Source of the DNA: Bacteroidetes bacterium GWB2_32_14
Lineage (GTDB): Bacteria; Bacteroidota; Bacteroidia; Bacteroidales; UBA12077
NCBI GenBank assembly: GCA_001768235.1
Contig: MENK01000014.1
Coordinates: 162,580 to 226,579, forward strand
Length of the DNA stretch: 64,000 nt
Direction of reading: 5' to 3'
The notes under the pieces are model-generated. The model had not been told where the DNA came from. It saw only the letters and a program-made list of their open reading frames with translations, and did not search any database. Position numbers and translations under genes: made by a program. This document shows, piece after piece, positions 25,782 through 34,244 of the stretch (positions are counted from its first letter, which is position 1; every line of letters begins with the position of its first letter).

Positions 25782-26273
25782 GTGACTCGTTTTGTAAAAA
25801 TATCGTTGGTTTTGTTTATCGGCATAGTGCTATCATGCGAAAAAGCTGAAGAATATTCGATTGTACCCGAAATAAAATACAGCGATTTTTATTTAATACC
25901 CGGGGTTAGTGGTTCTACTATTGCTACAGGAGTTCTTGTTTTTTCATTTACCGATGGTGATGGCGATATTGGCAATTTCAACAATCCCGACGAAGACAAT
26001 GAAGCCGACTCGTTGAACATGTTTATTTTTGGCTCGTACATTGATGGCGGTGAATTAACTCCTTTTTATACCAACAGCTTAAACCTGCCGTATATTGAAG
26101 AAGGTATTTACAGGAAAAGTATCAGGGGCGATATTGAAATTGAAATCGACCTTACGATACTGACTCCCGATACTTTGCAATACTCTTTTTATTTAGTTGA
26201 CAGGGCAGGGCATCAGAGCAATACCGAAGCAACCCCTGTTTTGATTATTTCTGAACTTTTGGAACAATTATAA
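25782..26273 (+). CDS. Putative lipoprotein
   Basis: A 163-residue protein. I choose the GTG start at 25782 because it follows the der stop by four bases and yields a lipoprotein signal peptide (MTRFVKISLVLFIGIVLSC, lipobox VLSC with the lipidated Cys near residue 19). An upstream ATG at 25689 would lie inside der and give no proper signal. The mature protein has an acidic segment FTDGDGDIGNFNNPDEDNE, which looks like a Ca2+-binding loop. It is probably translated with der. Function unknown. Confidence 0.7.
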   Translation: MTRFVKISLVLFIGIVLSCEKAEEYSIVPEIKYSDFYLIPGVSGSTIATGVLVFSFTDGDGDIGNFNNPDEDNEADSLNMFIFGSYIDGGELTPFYTNSLNLPYIEEGIYRKSIRGDIEIEIDLTILTPDTLQYSFYLVDRAGHQSNTEATPVLIISELLEQL

Positions 26274-26310
26274 CATTATCTTGTTTTTAAACTAAACCGA
26301 TTACAAAACA

Positions 26311-27051
26311 ATGATGATAACAAGAGATATAAAAATGGCTGATGTAATTCATATGAATCACTTTAGCCTGTCGATACTCGACCGCTTTGGCATTGAGCTG
26401 GGTTTCGGTGATAAAAGCGTTGACGAAACATGCAAAGCCTATAACGTTGACACCGATTTCTTTCTTGAAATCATTAATGCCTTTGTTGACAAGGATTATT
26501 TTCCTAAAAAACAACTGCAAAGCTTTCCTGTAAAACTGATTACCGAGTATCTTCAAAAAACACACGATTACTACATGCAGGTTAAAGTTCCTGAAATTGA
26601 ATCGCTCATTGAACAAATGGTATTAACCTGCTACACTCAAAAAGAAAATATAAGTCTTTTGGAACGCTTTTTCTCGGGATATAAAACAGAACTTAAAAAT
26701 CATATCCAGCGCGAGGAAAAAGTAGTTTTTCCATACACTCACCTGATTGAAAATGCCTTTTATTCAGAAAGAATCGACAAGAAGGTTCTCCAGCAAATGG
26801 AAGATTATTCGATAGATATTTTCGAAAAAGAACACGACGATATTGAAGAAAAACTTTTTGATCTTAAAAATATAATCATAAAATACCTGCCCCAACCCAA
26901 TAACAAAAACCTGTGCCATAATTTATTGCACGAGCTTTTCGGGCTGGAAAAAGACATTAACGATCATTCCCGGATTGAAGACAAGGTGCTTGTACCCAAA
27001 ATCCGAGAAATGGAAAAAGGAATCAAAAAGAAAGCCGGAATAATTGCTTAA
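26311..27051 (+). CDS. Hemerythrin-domain (RIC/ScdA-like) protein
   Basis: A 246-residue cytoplasmic protein. The N-terminal 70 residues resemble the ScdA N-terminal domain (LDRFGIELGFGDKSVDETC). The rest is a hemerythrin-like four-helix bundle with the iron-ligand candidates H in LQKTHDYY, the H/E of FSGYKTELKNHIQREE, E/H in EKEHDDIEE and H in NDHSRIEDKVL. Such proteins bind a di-iron site and repair iron-sulfur clusters damaged by nitric oxide or oxidants. The start at 26311 has a second ATG at 26314. Its stop is four bases from the LuxR-type gene, a pair likely to work in one stress response. Confidence 0.85.
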   Translation: MMITRDIKMADVIHMNHFSLSILDRFGIELGFGDKSVDETCKAYNVDTDFFLEIINAFVDKDYFPKKQLQSFPVKLITEYLQKTHDYYMQVKVPEIESLIEQMVLTCYTQKENISLLERFFSGYKTELKNHIQREEKVVFPYTHLIENAFYSERIDKKVLQQMEDYSIDIFEKEHDDIEEKLFDLKNIIIKYLPQPNNKNLCHNLLHELFGLEKDINDHSRIEDKVLVPKIREMEKGIKKKAGIIA

Positions 27052-27055
27052 TACT

Positions 27056-27649
27056 ATGCCAGGAATTCAACTTCTTATTTTGGAGGAATCAATAATTATT
27101 CAGCATGGATTATCGGCTGTTATTGAAAAAATACCGGCAATTCGTGATATTCGTTTTGTGAATTCATCCCGGGAATTGTTATCGTTTTTAAAACATATTA
27201 CCCCTGGTTTAATCATTTTAAACCCCTGTTTAATCGAAAAAAATCATTTAAAATCGATCGATGAAATTGTTAAAAAAGAAAAAATAAAAACCATTTCGAT
27301 ACACTACGATAAAATACAGGCCACACCTTCGATTCACGGGAATAATACCATTGATTTGAGCTACAGCGAAGAACAAATCAGGGAAGTAATAAGGGCTGAA
27401 CTGGGTACCCTGCAACAGGAAAAGAAACCGAAAGAAAAAGAAACATTAAGTACGCGCGAAGAAGATATCGTGCGTGAAATTGCAATGGGTTTATCGAATA
27501 AAGAAATTGCCGACAAACTGTTTATAAGCCAACATACCGTGATAACCCACAGGAAAAATATAACCCGAAAGCTTGGAATAAAATCCGTTTCGGGTATTAC
27601 TATTTATGCTATACTGAACAAATTAATCCGGATGAACGAAATGGAATAA
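27056..27649 (+). CDS. LuxR-type DNA-binding regulator with degenerate receiver domain
   Basis: A 197-residue protein. The C-terminal HTH is clear: LSTREEDIVREIAMGLSNKEIADKL and SQHTVITHRKNITRKLG (about 132-178). The N-terminal domain has the response-regulator fold, but the usual acidic pocket reads LLILEESIII and the phosphoacceptor strand reads GLIILNPCLI, with Asn in place of the conserved Asp. It probably works without phosphorylation. A TTG upstream start is rejected in favour of the ATG at 27056, four bases after the hemerythrin gene; the two are cotranscribed. Confidence 0.85.
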   Translation: MPGIQLLILEESIIIQHGLSAVIEKIPAIRDIRFVNSSRELLSFLKHITPGLIILNPCLIEKNHLKSIDEIVKKEKIKTISIHYDKIQATPSIHGNNTIDLSYSEEQIREVIRAELGTLQQEKKPKEKETLSTREEDIVREIAMGLSNKEIADKLFISQHTVITHRKNITRKLGIKSVSGITIYAILNKLIRMNEME

Positions 27650-27652
27650 AGA

Positions 27653-30600
27653 TTAAATCTGAACACCCATAAAGAGTACGTCATCAATTTGGTTAAGTTT
27701 TCCTTTCCATTCATTAAACGATTTGCTGATATAAGCCTGTTGTTCTTCCATTGTTTTATCGCAAACATCGGCCAGCATATTTTTTGTACGGTCGATTTTG
27801 AATTTTTTACCACGTGGCCCGCCAAACTGGTCGGTAAACCCGTCGGAGAACATGTATATAATGTCGCCCTTTTCGAGTTGGAACCCCGTGTTTTCAAATT
27901 GTTTCTCGGCTTTTGCATCGCCTCCGATGGAAGCTTTGTTTCCCTTAACGTATTGTAACTTCTTGTTTTTGTACAATATAAGCGGACGCATTGCCGAAGC
28001 AAAACGCATGTAATGTGTTTTAATATCTATTTCGCAAACAATAATATCCATACCATCGTTAGCACGTTCTGCATCTATGTTTTGATTTAATGTTCCCTGC
28101 AAATCCTGGTCAAGTTTTTCGAGAACCTCTGACGGGGATTTAATTTCAGTGCGCAAACAAATATCCTTTATCAGGGTAGTTCCGATCATCGACATAAAAG
28201 CACCCGGAACACCATGACCGGTGGAATCGGCACAAACTATAATAAATTTATCGTCATTCACCCTGTCGTACCAGTAAAAGTCGCCACTGACGATATCGCG
28301 TGGCTGGAAATACACGAATGCTCCCGAAAAATACTTACTTATAGTATTTACAGAAGGCAGAATACTATGCTGAATGCGTTGGGCATAATTTATACTATCT
28401 GTAATATCGCGGTTTTTGATTTCGAGAAGTTCTTTTTGTTCAACTACTTCTTTCGTTCGGGCAGTAAGTTCAGTTTCAAGATATTCCTGGAGGGCCTTTT
28501 GCTTACGTTCCCTGTTTTTAATGAATGCTATAATTAATCCTATTCCAAGAATAATCATTGATAAAATAAACCACCATGTTTTCCAAAATGGGGGATTTAT
28601 AACTATTGGAACCTGAAATGGTTCTTCCACGCAATACCCGTCGGAATTGCATGCCTTAATCAGAAATGTATAATTACCATCTTCGATACGCGGGTAAAAA
28701 ACCTCCCTGTTTTTAGTAATCTCCGACCATTCGAGATCGTACCCATCGAGTTTATATTGATATGTAACTCCCTGTGGATCGGAATAACTTAAACCTACAT
28801 AATCTATTTTTAATTTATAAATACCATATTTTAATTCAACGGGTTTAGTTATGTCGAAAGGATTATCTGAAAACAAAATACCGGATAAGTTTATTTTGGG
28901 TTTAATCGTGTTCTCTTTTTCTTTCGAACTGTCGTAGCGTATAACACCATTTGTTGTACCTATATAAACTATCCCCGACTCTTTCTTTAAAGCAGCATTG
29001 TAATTGCAATCGCCCGCTATTCCAATTTCCTTTCCGTAGGTTTTTATCTCCAGGGTTTTAATGTTAATACTGCTTAACGACAACCTGTGCCCAACCCATA
29101 TTTTGCCTGCATTATCGGCAATTAAACTGTAACAGTAATTTGATTTCAAACCATTATCTGTAGAAAAATACTGAATAGTATCTTTTGAGAATTTAAATAC
29201 CCCGTCGCCATATGTTGATGCCCATAAATTGCCATCGCTATCTTCAGCAATTGATGTAAAATCGAGTTTTACATTCCCTGCAATTATAAATTTTAACGTG
29301 TCGTTTAATACAAATATCCCATTGCTCTTTGTAGCAATCCAGGGATTTTTGTACGAATCGATAAAAACATACCTGATATCGTTGTGAGGCAAACCCTGGG
29401 TTGTATTAAAAATTTCTTTCGTGCCTGTTTTGATATTGTACCGGAACACCCCGTTTTTTGTAGCAACATATACCAGATCGTCAGTTCCTTTTATTGAGTT
29501 TATATTGTTTTCGAGCGAATTTGAAGAAAACGAATACCGTTGTATTGAATTTGTGGTTGTATTTAAATGATAAATACCTGCTTTTTCGGTACCTATCCAC
29601 AAAATATTATTTTTATCAAGATATAATGAAACTATTTTCTCTTCGGGAAGGCCGTTTTTTTTATCGAAAACCCGTTTTTCATTCGTTTCTTTATCAACTT
29701 TAACAATTACTTTTTCTCCACCAAGCCACATGCTTGATTGCGATTCTTCAAACGAGATTATGTTCCCGTTTAATTCGCGAATATCCTGAAATAAAAATGT
29801 AAATGCCTCATCAATAGATAAAGCAACACCATTGCCATAGGTTGCAATCCAGAAGTTATTTTCCCAATCCTGGTAAACCTCCTTAATAAAATTGTTTGGT
29901 AATCCGTTTAACGTGGAGTAATGAATAAACTTACTAAACTGGTATTCGCCTTTTTTATCGGGGATAAGTTTTAATATTCCTTTACCAAATGTACTGATCC
30001 ACAGGTTATCGTCATGGTCTTCGAAAACAGATTGTACATTTTCGAACCCAAAATCAAATTTTTCTCCAACGTTTTCTATTTGGTACGACTCAAAACTATC
30101 ATCTTTAAAATTGAGCAAATAAAAACCCGAATCTTCGGTTCCTATCCAGAATGAATTCTCTTTTTTCCCTTTATTTATTGATTGAACAGAAATATAGGAC
30201 AATTCGCTTACTGAAAGCACTTTCTCAATTTCTTTATTTTTTATTTTATATATATGCAATCCGTCACCTGTGCCGATTAAAAAATTTGAGTTCCCTGCAT
30301 ACTGGACAGAATATATTATTTTGCCCTTAAATACAGTAGTAAATGTGTCAATATCAAATTGTTTATTTACTCTCAGCAAGCCATTATTCTGAGAAACAAT
30401 ATACACATTGCCTTTATCATCGCCTGCAATATCGGTAATTGAGCTGCTTATATAACTTCGTGAATTTAGCCGTTCAAATTTCTTTCCATCATAATATGTA
30501 ATATCGCCTGAATTATGGCCAAACCATAACAGGTTTTTTGAATCGCGAAAGCTTGATGTTACAAAGCCATTTGTAAGCGTATCATTTTCTTTACAAATAT

Positions 30601-30808
30601 TAAAGTTAAATCCGTCAAACCGGCATAATCCTTCACCAGTACCTACCCAAATGTATCCATTAACATCTGTGTTTATAGTATATACAAAAGGATGACTCAA
30701 ACCTTCTTCAATGTTGTATTGTTTGAACTGGTAAATCTGTCCATGAACAAAAAGGTTTGTAAAAAGAAAAAATGAAATTAACGTAAGTTTACTTCTCAGG
30801 ACGCGCAT
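27653..30808 (-). CDS. Two-component-propeller sensor with SpoIIE phosphatase domain
   Basis: A 1051-residue membrane protein. Signal peptide (to about 24), two beta-propellers made of repeats such as LWISTFGKGILKL, LWIGTEKAGIYHL and LWASTYGDGVFKF (about 30-640), a Y_Y_Y domain (about 653-722), one membrane span near 736-755, a short coiled coil, and a C-terminal PP2C/SpoIIE Ser/Thr phosphatase (about 830-1050, Asp in DFYWYD and DSTGHGVPG). It senses an extracellular signal and acts on a cytoplasmic phosphoprotein. It is the last gene of the type IX secretion operon and ends three bases from the convergent LuxR-type gene. Confidence 0.9.
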   Translation of the reverse strand: MRVLRSKLTLISFFLFTNLFVHGQIYQFKQYNIEEGLSHPFVYTINTDVNGYIWVGTGEGLCRFDGFNFNICKENDTLTNGFVTSSFRDSKNLLWFGHNSGDITYYDGKKFERLNSRSYISSSITDIAGDDKGNVYIVSQNNGLLRVNKQFDIDTFTTVFKGKIIYSVQYAGNSNFLIGTGDGLHIYKIKNKEIEKVLSVSELSYISVQSINKGKKENSFWIGTEDSGFYLLNFKDDSFESYQIENVGEKFDFGFENVQSVFEDHDDNLWISTFGKGILKLIPDKKGEYQFSKFIHYSTLNGLPNNFIKEVYQDWENNFWIATYGNGVALSIDEAFTFLFQDIRELNGNIISFEESQSSMWLGGEKVIVKVDKETNEKRVFDKKNGLPEEKIVSLYLDKNNILWIGTEKAGIYHLNTTTNSIQRYSFSSNSLENNINSIKGTDDLVYVATKNGVFRYNIKTGTKEIFNTTQGLPHNDIRYVFIDSYKNPWIATKSNGIFVLNDTLKFIIAGNVKLDFTSIAEDSDGNLWASTYGDGVFKFSKDTIQYFSTDNGLKSNYCYSLIADNAGKIWVGHRLSLSSINIKTLEIKTYGKEIGIAGDCNYNAALKKESGIVYIGTTNGVIRYDSSKEKENTIKPKINLSGILFSDNPFDITKPVELKYGIYKLKIDYVGLSYSDPQGVTYQYKLDGYDLEWSEITKNREVFYPRIEDGNYTFLIKACNSDGYCVEEPFQVPIVINPPFWKTWWFILSMIILGIGLIIAFIKNRERKQKALQEYLETELTARTKEVVEQKELLEIKNRDITDSINYAQRIQHSILPSVNTISKYFSGAFVYFQPRDIVSGDFYWYDRVNDDKFIIVCADSTGHGVPGAFMSMIGTTLIKDICLRTEIKSPSEVLEKLDQDLQGTLNQNIDAERANDGMDIIVCEIDIKTHYMRFASAMRPLILYKNKKLQYVKGNKASIGGDAKAEKQFENTGFQLEKGDIIYMFSDGFTDQFGGPRGKKFKIDRTKNMLADVCDKTMEEQQAYISKSFNEWKGKLNQIDDVLFMGVQI

Positions 30809-30828
30809 ATATTTTTATTTTTAAAAAG

Positions 30829-31794
30829 TTATTCTTTCTTTTTTACACCGATTGAATATTTGTATTTTGGAACCCCCCCGATAGGAATTGTATAAAATGG
30901 CAACAACTCACCATATTGGTTTTTAACTGAAATCACTACATTGTTATTTTTAACAGGTGGCGATTTCTTTTTTATAAACTGGAAATCGAGTGATGTACTT
31001 ATTTCTTCATCCAGAATTTTAAACTGGTTTTGTTCCCACAAGTCATCGTTAGATATTTTACATAATAATCCCTGACGGGCAACAGAAACAACACGGATAA
31101 GCCCATCGTTATCCCAGTCGAAATTTTTCTGTTCAACAGAAATTGTCCTGTCGTCGATATAAGGATAAATATGTGAGACTTCGTTGGGGTCGTTATGCAT
31201 TCTGAAACTATACTCGTAGGCAAAAGCATTTGCACCTTCAATACGTTTGTTTTCTGTTCCTGATGTACTTACAAAATAGCGGTACATATTTCCGTCATCG
31301 CCCTCGGTACCTTCGCAAATGATTTTAAAAATATACCCGCCGTATTTTTTCACAAGTTCCCCTTCGGTAGGATTAAAGGGGCCAAAAGTAAACCAGTTAT
31401 TATCGTATCGCGGATTTTCGCCAAAAACTTTTGTTGCAAGCAAATTACCGCTCTTGTAGTTTCCGGCAGGATCAACTCCTTGAGCATCGGGGTCGGTATA
31501 ACATTTTAACCCACCATATACAGAATATGTAATTTTAGTATCCCAAATGCCGTTAATTTCATCAACTTCGCCACCGGCATCGGGATCGAAAACACGAATA
31601 AATAAGGGGCTTGTAAACTCTTCGGGAATAACAAAAAAGAATGTTTGCGAAAAATCGTCATCACCCCACGATGTTTCTGCCTTTGGGCCGAATGTCATCA
31701 GAAATGGAATGTTTTCATCCTCGGCAGGAACCGGTTGTGCATTCGAGTTGAAAAAAAACAATATAGAAATAAATACAACTAAAATTTTTCTCAT
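30829..31794 (-). CDS. Secreted protein of unknown function in the type IX secretion operon
   Basis: A 321-residue protein. The start at 31792-31794 is preferred because it gives a clean signal peptide (MRKILVVFISILFFFNSNAQ); an upstream in-frame ATG at 31863 adds 23 atypical residues. The mature part is beta-rich with acidic turns such as VFDPDAGGEVDEING and DWDNDGLIRV, which suggest Ca2+ binding. No C-terminal sorting domain is evident. I do not recognise the family. It lies 68 bases after the PKD gene and 20 before the propeller gene. Confidence 0.65.
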   Translation of the reverse strand: MRKILVVFISILFFFNSNAQPVPAEDENIPFLMTFGPKAETSWGDDDFSQTFFFVIPEEFTSPLFIRVFDPDAGGEVDEINGIWDTKITYSVYGGLKCYTDPDAQGVDPAGNYKSGNLLATKVFGENPRYDNNWFTFGPFNPTEGELVKKYGGYIFKIICEGTEGDDGNMYRYFVSTSGTENKRIEGANAFAYEYSFRMHNDPNEVSHIYPYIDDRTISVEQKNFDWDNDGLIRVVSVARQGLLCKISNDDLWEQNQFKILDEEISTSLDFQFIKKKSPPVKNNNVVISVKNQYGELLPFYTIPIGGVPKYKYSIGVKKKE

Positions 31795-31862
31795 AGAATT
31801 AACATTTTCATTATAAAAGTATCTAATAAACAAGAAATAAGCCAATTTGTTAAAGATTTTCA

Positions 31863-33314
31863 TTAATCCCTTTTTCGTTTATCTTTTGCTGACTGTAAAA
31901 CTACAATATTTGTAAAAACACCCTGTTTTTCAGAGTTTCCCTGTTTATCGGTTTTACTGGTAACACCAAGTTGAACAATATACTCGCCGGGTGACGTGTA
32001 AATATGTGTAACTTCAATTCCTTTTGCTCTTCTGCCATCGCCCATATCCCAGGAATAACTTTTAATATCAAATTTTTTCAAATTTGATTTTCTCCCGTCA
32101 AAAACTACTTCTTGTCCAACAAAAACGGTGTCGGGGCAATTAATATAAACCTGTTCAATATCTTCAATCTTAAAAGGGTAAGTAGCTTCATTAAAATACA
32201 CTTCGCCGGTTAACCTGTCGATAACATTTAAAAGTACGGTATAATCTCCCGGCCCTGCAAAACAGTGATCTACCTCGAGCCCGCGGGTTTTACTGCCATC
32301 GCCAAAATCCCATTCGTAATCATAACTCGTAACATCAGGATTTTCGGCACTTGCTTCGTAAAATACATAACAGTAATCGTTTTTTTCCATTCGTTTTGTA
32401 TTTTCAAAAATAGGGTAAAGTCCCACAAAACTGTAAATATCTTCATTTCGTTGCCTGTCGGATGAAAAATACCCGCTTTTTTTAAAAGGATCGATTATGA
32501 ATGCATAATCGTTAAACCTTGAATTTATTGGGGTTTCTAAAGAAATGGGTTTATGCCATTCGTCATCCACTTTTTCTGTATAGAAAATGTCGAGCCGGCC
32601 AATGCTTCCATGCCTGTCGGATGAAAAATACAAACGCCCGCTGCTATGCACAAACGGGAAGGCTTCATTGCCTTCTGTGTTAATCATATTTCCTATATTT
32701 TGAGGCTCGCCCCAATCGCCATTTTCCAATTCACAAAAATAAATATCGGAACCCCCAAAGCCTCCTGGTTTGTCGGATGAAAAGAACAAGTATTTTCCAT
32801 CTTCACTCAATGAAGGATGAGCTACATTATATTCTGGATTATTGTATTTAAACTCCTGTACGTCCTGCCAGCCATCAGATTTAGTTAACTTTGAATAAAA
32901 AATACCCAGCCTGTTTTTCCTGTCGATTGAACTTCCGAATTTTTTCTTGTAATTCAAATTACGGGTAAAATAAATAACATTCTGCCTGTCGTTAAATGTT
33001 GCCGGGCCCTCATTAAAATTTGATTTGAATTTTTTCTCAAAAATATTTACTTTACCCCAATCTGTTTTTGAAATTTGCTCGACATAAAAAATATTAAAGG
33101 TTGGCTTATTATCCTTATCATTGGTGTAATCAACAAAAAAACTGCTTCTCCTGTTCGAGCAGAAAACGAGCCCGTCTTCGTAATACACCGGGGAAAATTC
33201 ATCGTAGTAATCTGAATTGAAAGGCATTTGAATTACTGAGAAATCCTGACTTTTTAATGGTGATATCATTAATAAGAAGTAAATGAAAACAACTATTTTT
33301 ATTTCTTTTATCAT
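31863..33314 (-). CDS. Secreted PD40-repeat and PKD-domain protein
   Basis: A 483-residue protein with a signal peptide (to about SPLKSQ). Four or so PD40/WD40-like repeats follow (AHPSLSEDGKYLFFSSDKPGG and RLYFSSDRHGSIGRLDIFY are typical, about 120-290), then two PKD domains with EWDFGDGSKTRG and SWDMGDGRRAKG (about 310-385 and 395-465). It lacks an OmpA-like peptidoglycan-binding domain, unlike T9SS PorE/SprE-type proteins with PD40 repeats. It starts three bases after the PorP/SprF gene stop, implying a joint function in secretion or anchoring of the operon's adhesin. Confidence 0.85.
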   Translation of the reverse strand: MIKEIKIVVFIYFLLMISPLKSQDFSVIQMPFNSDYYDEFSPVYYEDGLVFCSNRRSSFFVDYTNDKDNKPTFNIFYVEQISKTDWGKVNIFEKKFKSNFNEGPATFNDRQNVIYFTRNLNYKKKFGSSIDRKNRLGIFYSKLTKSDGWQDVQEFKYNNPEYNVAHPSLSEDGKYLFFSSDKPGGFGGSDIYFCELENGDWGEPQNIGNMINTEGNEAFPFVHSSGRLYFSSDRHGSIGRLDIFYTEKVDDEWHKPISLETPINSRFNDYAFIIDPFKKSGYFSSDRQRNEDIYSFVGLYPIFENTKRMEKNDYCYVFYEASAENPDVTSYDYEWDFGDGSKTRGLEVDHCFAGPGDYTVLLNVIDRLTGEVYFNEATYPFKIEDIEQVYINCPDTVFVGQEVVFDGRKSNLKKFDIKSYSWDMGDGRRAKGIEVTHIYTSPGEYIVQLGVTSKTDKQGNSEKQGVFTNIVVLQSAKDKRKRD

Positions 33315-33317
33315 AAA

Positions 33318-34244
33318 TTAAAAAAATCGTGGATTTTCTGCCTTTATTCTATATTTAAACTCGTAACGTAAAATGATTTCAAAAGATCCATCGTTTTTGC
33401 CTGCTAAGTCGCCCATTACAAAATCGTAAGCAGCTCCCACACGAATTTGATTGTTTACCTGGTATTCAAGCATGACGGCAAACTCATCGTTGTGCCTGTA
33501 CGATAATCCAAACCAAACAGTATTATACAATATCGCATTTGCCCCGGCATCAACCTGAAATGTATTATTGAGCCTGTATCTTGCAAGGATTGTAGGCCTG
33601 AATTTTAATATATCAGACTTACCTATCAATACACCCGCGGAAATAAGAAAATCATAATTATTAATATCGTTATACATTTGGTATTTACTGCTTGCTATAT
33701 CTTTTTTGTAACTTAAAAAAGAAGGTATCGATGCCCCAAAATAAAACCTGTTGGTATAATAATATAACCCAAATCCAACATTGGGCTGATAAACGGTTTC
33801 ATTTTCATCGCCCGTAAATTCGGGATCGTATTCTTCGCCTGCTTCAATCTGTGTCCAATCGTTTTGAATAATTGAGGTCCCTGCTTTTAATCCAAGGGCA
33901 AATTTCCCGCCCGCAAATTTGAACCGGAAAGCATAATTTCCATAAATATCGTAATTATTCGAAACACCAATTTGTTCGTGAAAAAGAAAAAGGCCCACGG
34001 CATGTTTCTCGTCAGGAAAAGAAGAATGGCTGCTTAATGTTTGTGTAACGGGAGCTCCTTCGAATCCCATCCATTGGTTTCTGTACAAAACGGTATTACT
34101 AAAGCATTCCCTGCTACCGGCATACGCCGGATTTATTGCCAGTCCATTTAGCCAATACTGGCTGTAAACCGGGGTAAGCCTTTGTCCTTGCATTAAAAAA
34201 GGGATTAAAAGAAAAATTATGATATGTATTATTTTTCTAATCAT
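33318..34244 (-). CDS. Type IX secretion membrane protein, PorP/SprF family
   Basis: A 308-residue outer-membrane protein. The start at 34242-34244 gives the signal peptide MIRKIIHIIIFLLIPFLMQG; an upstream ATG is not supported. The mature sequence begins RLTPVYSQYWLNGLAINPAYAGSR, the diagnostic start of PorP/SprF, with barrel strands to the C-terminus. PorP/SprF proteins are dedicated partners for secretion or attachment of type B C-terminal-domain cargo. The cargo gene lies directly upstream and overlaps this gene by 8 bases, exactly the known pairing. Confidence 0.92.
   Translation of the reverse strand: MIRKIIHIIIFLLIPFLMQGQRLTPVYSQYWLNGLAINPAYAGSRECFSNTVLYRNQWMGFEGAPVTQTLSSHSSFPDEKHAVGLFLFHEQIGVSNNYDIYGNYAFRFKFAGGKFALGLKAGTSIIQNDWTQIEAGEEYDPEFTGDENETVYQPNVGFGLYYYTNRFYFGASIPSFLSYKKDIASSKYQMYNDINNYDFLISAGVLIGKSDILKFRPTILARYRLNNTFQVDAGANAILYNTVWFGLSYRHNDEFAVMLEYQVNNQIRVGAAYDFVMGDLAGKNDGSFEIILRYEFKYRIKAENPRFF

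Noticed and set aside
30829..31863. Longer start for the unknown secreted protein
   Set aside because: The extra 23 residues precede a perfect signal peptide and would block export.
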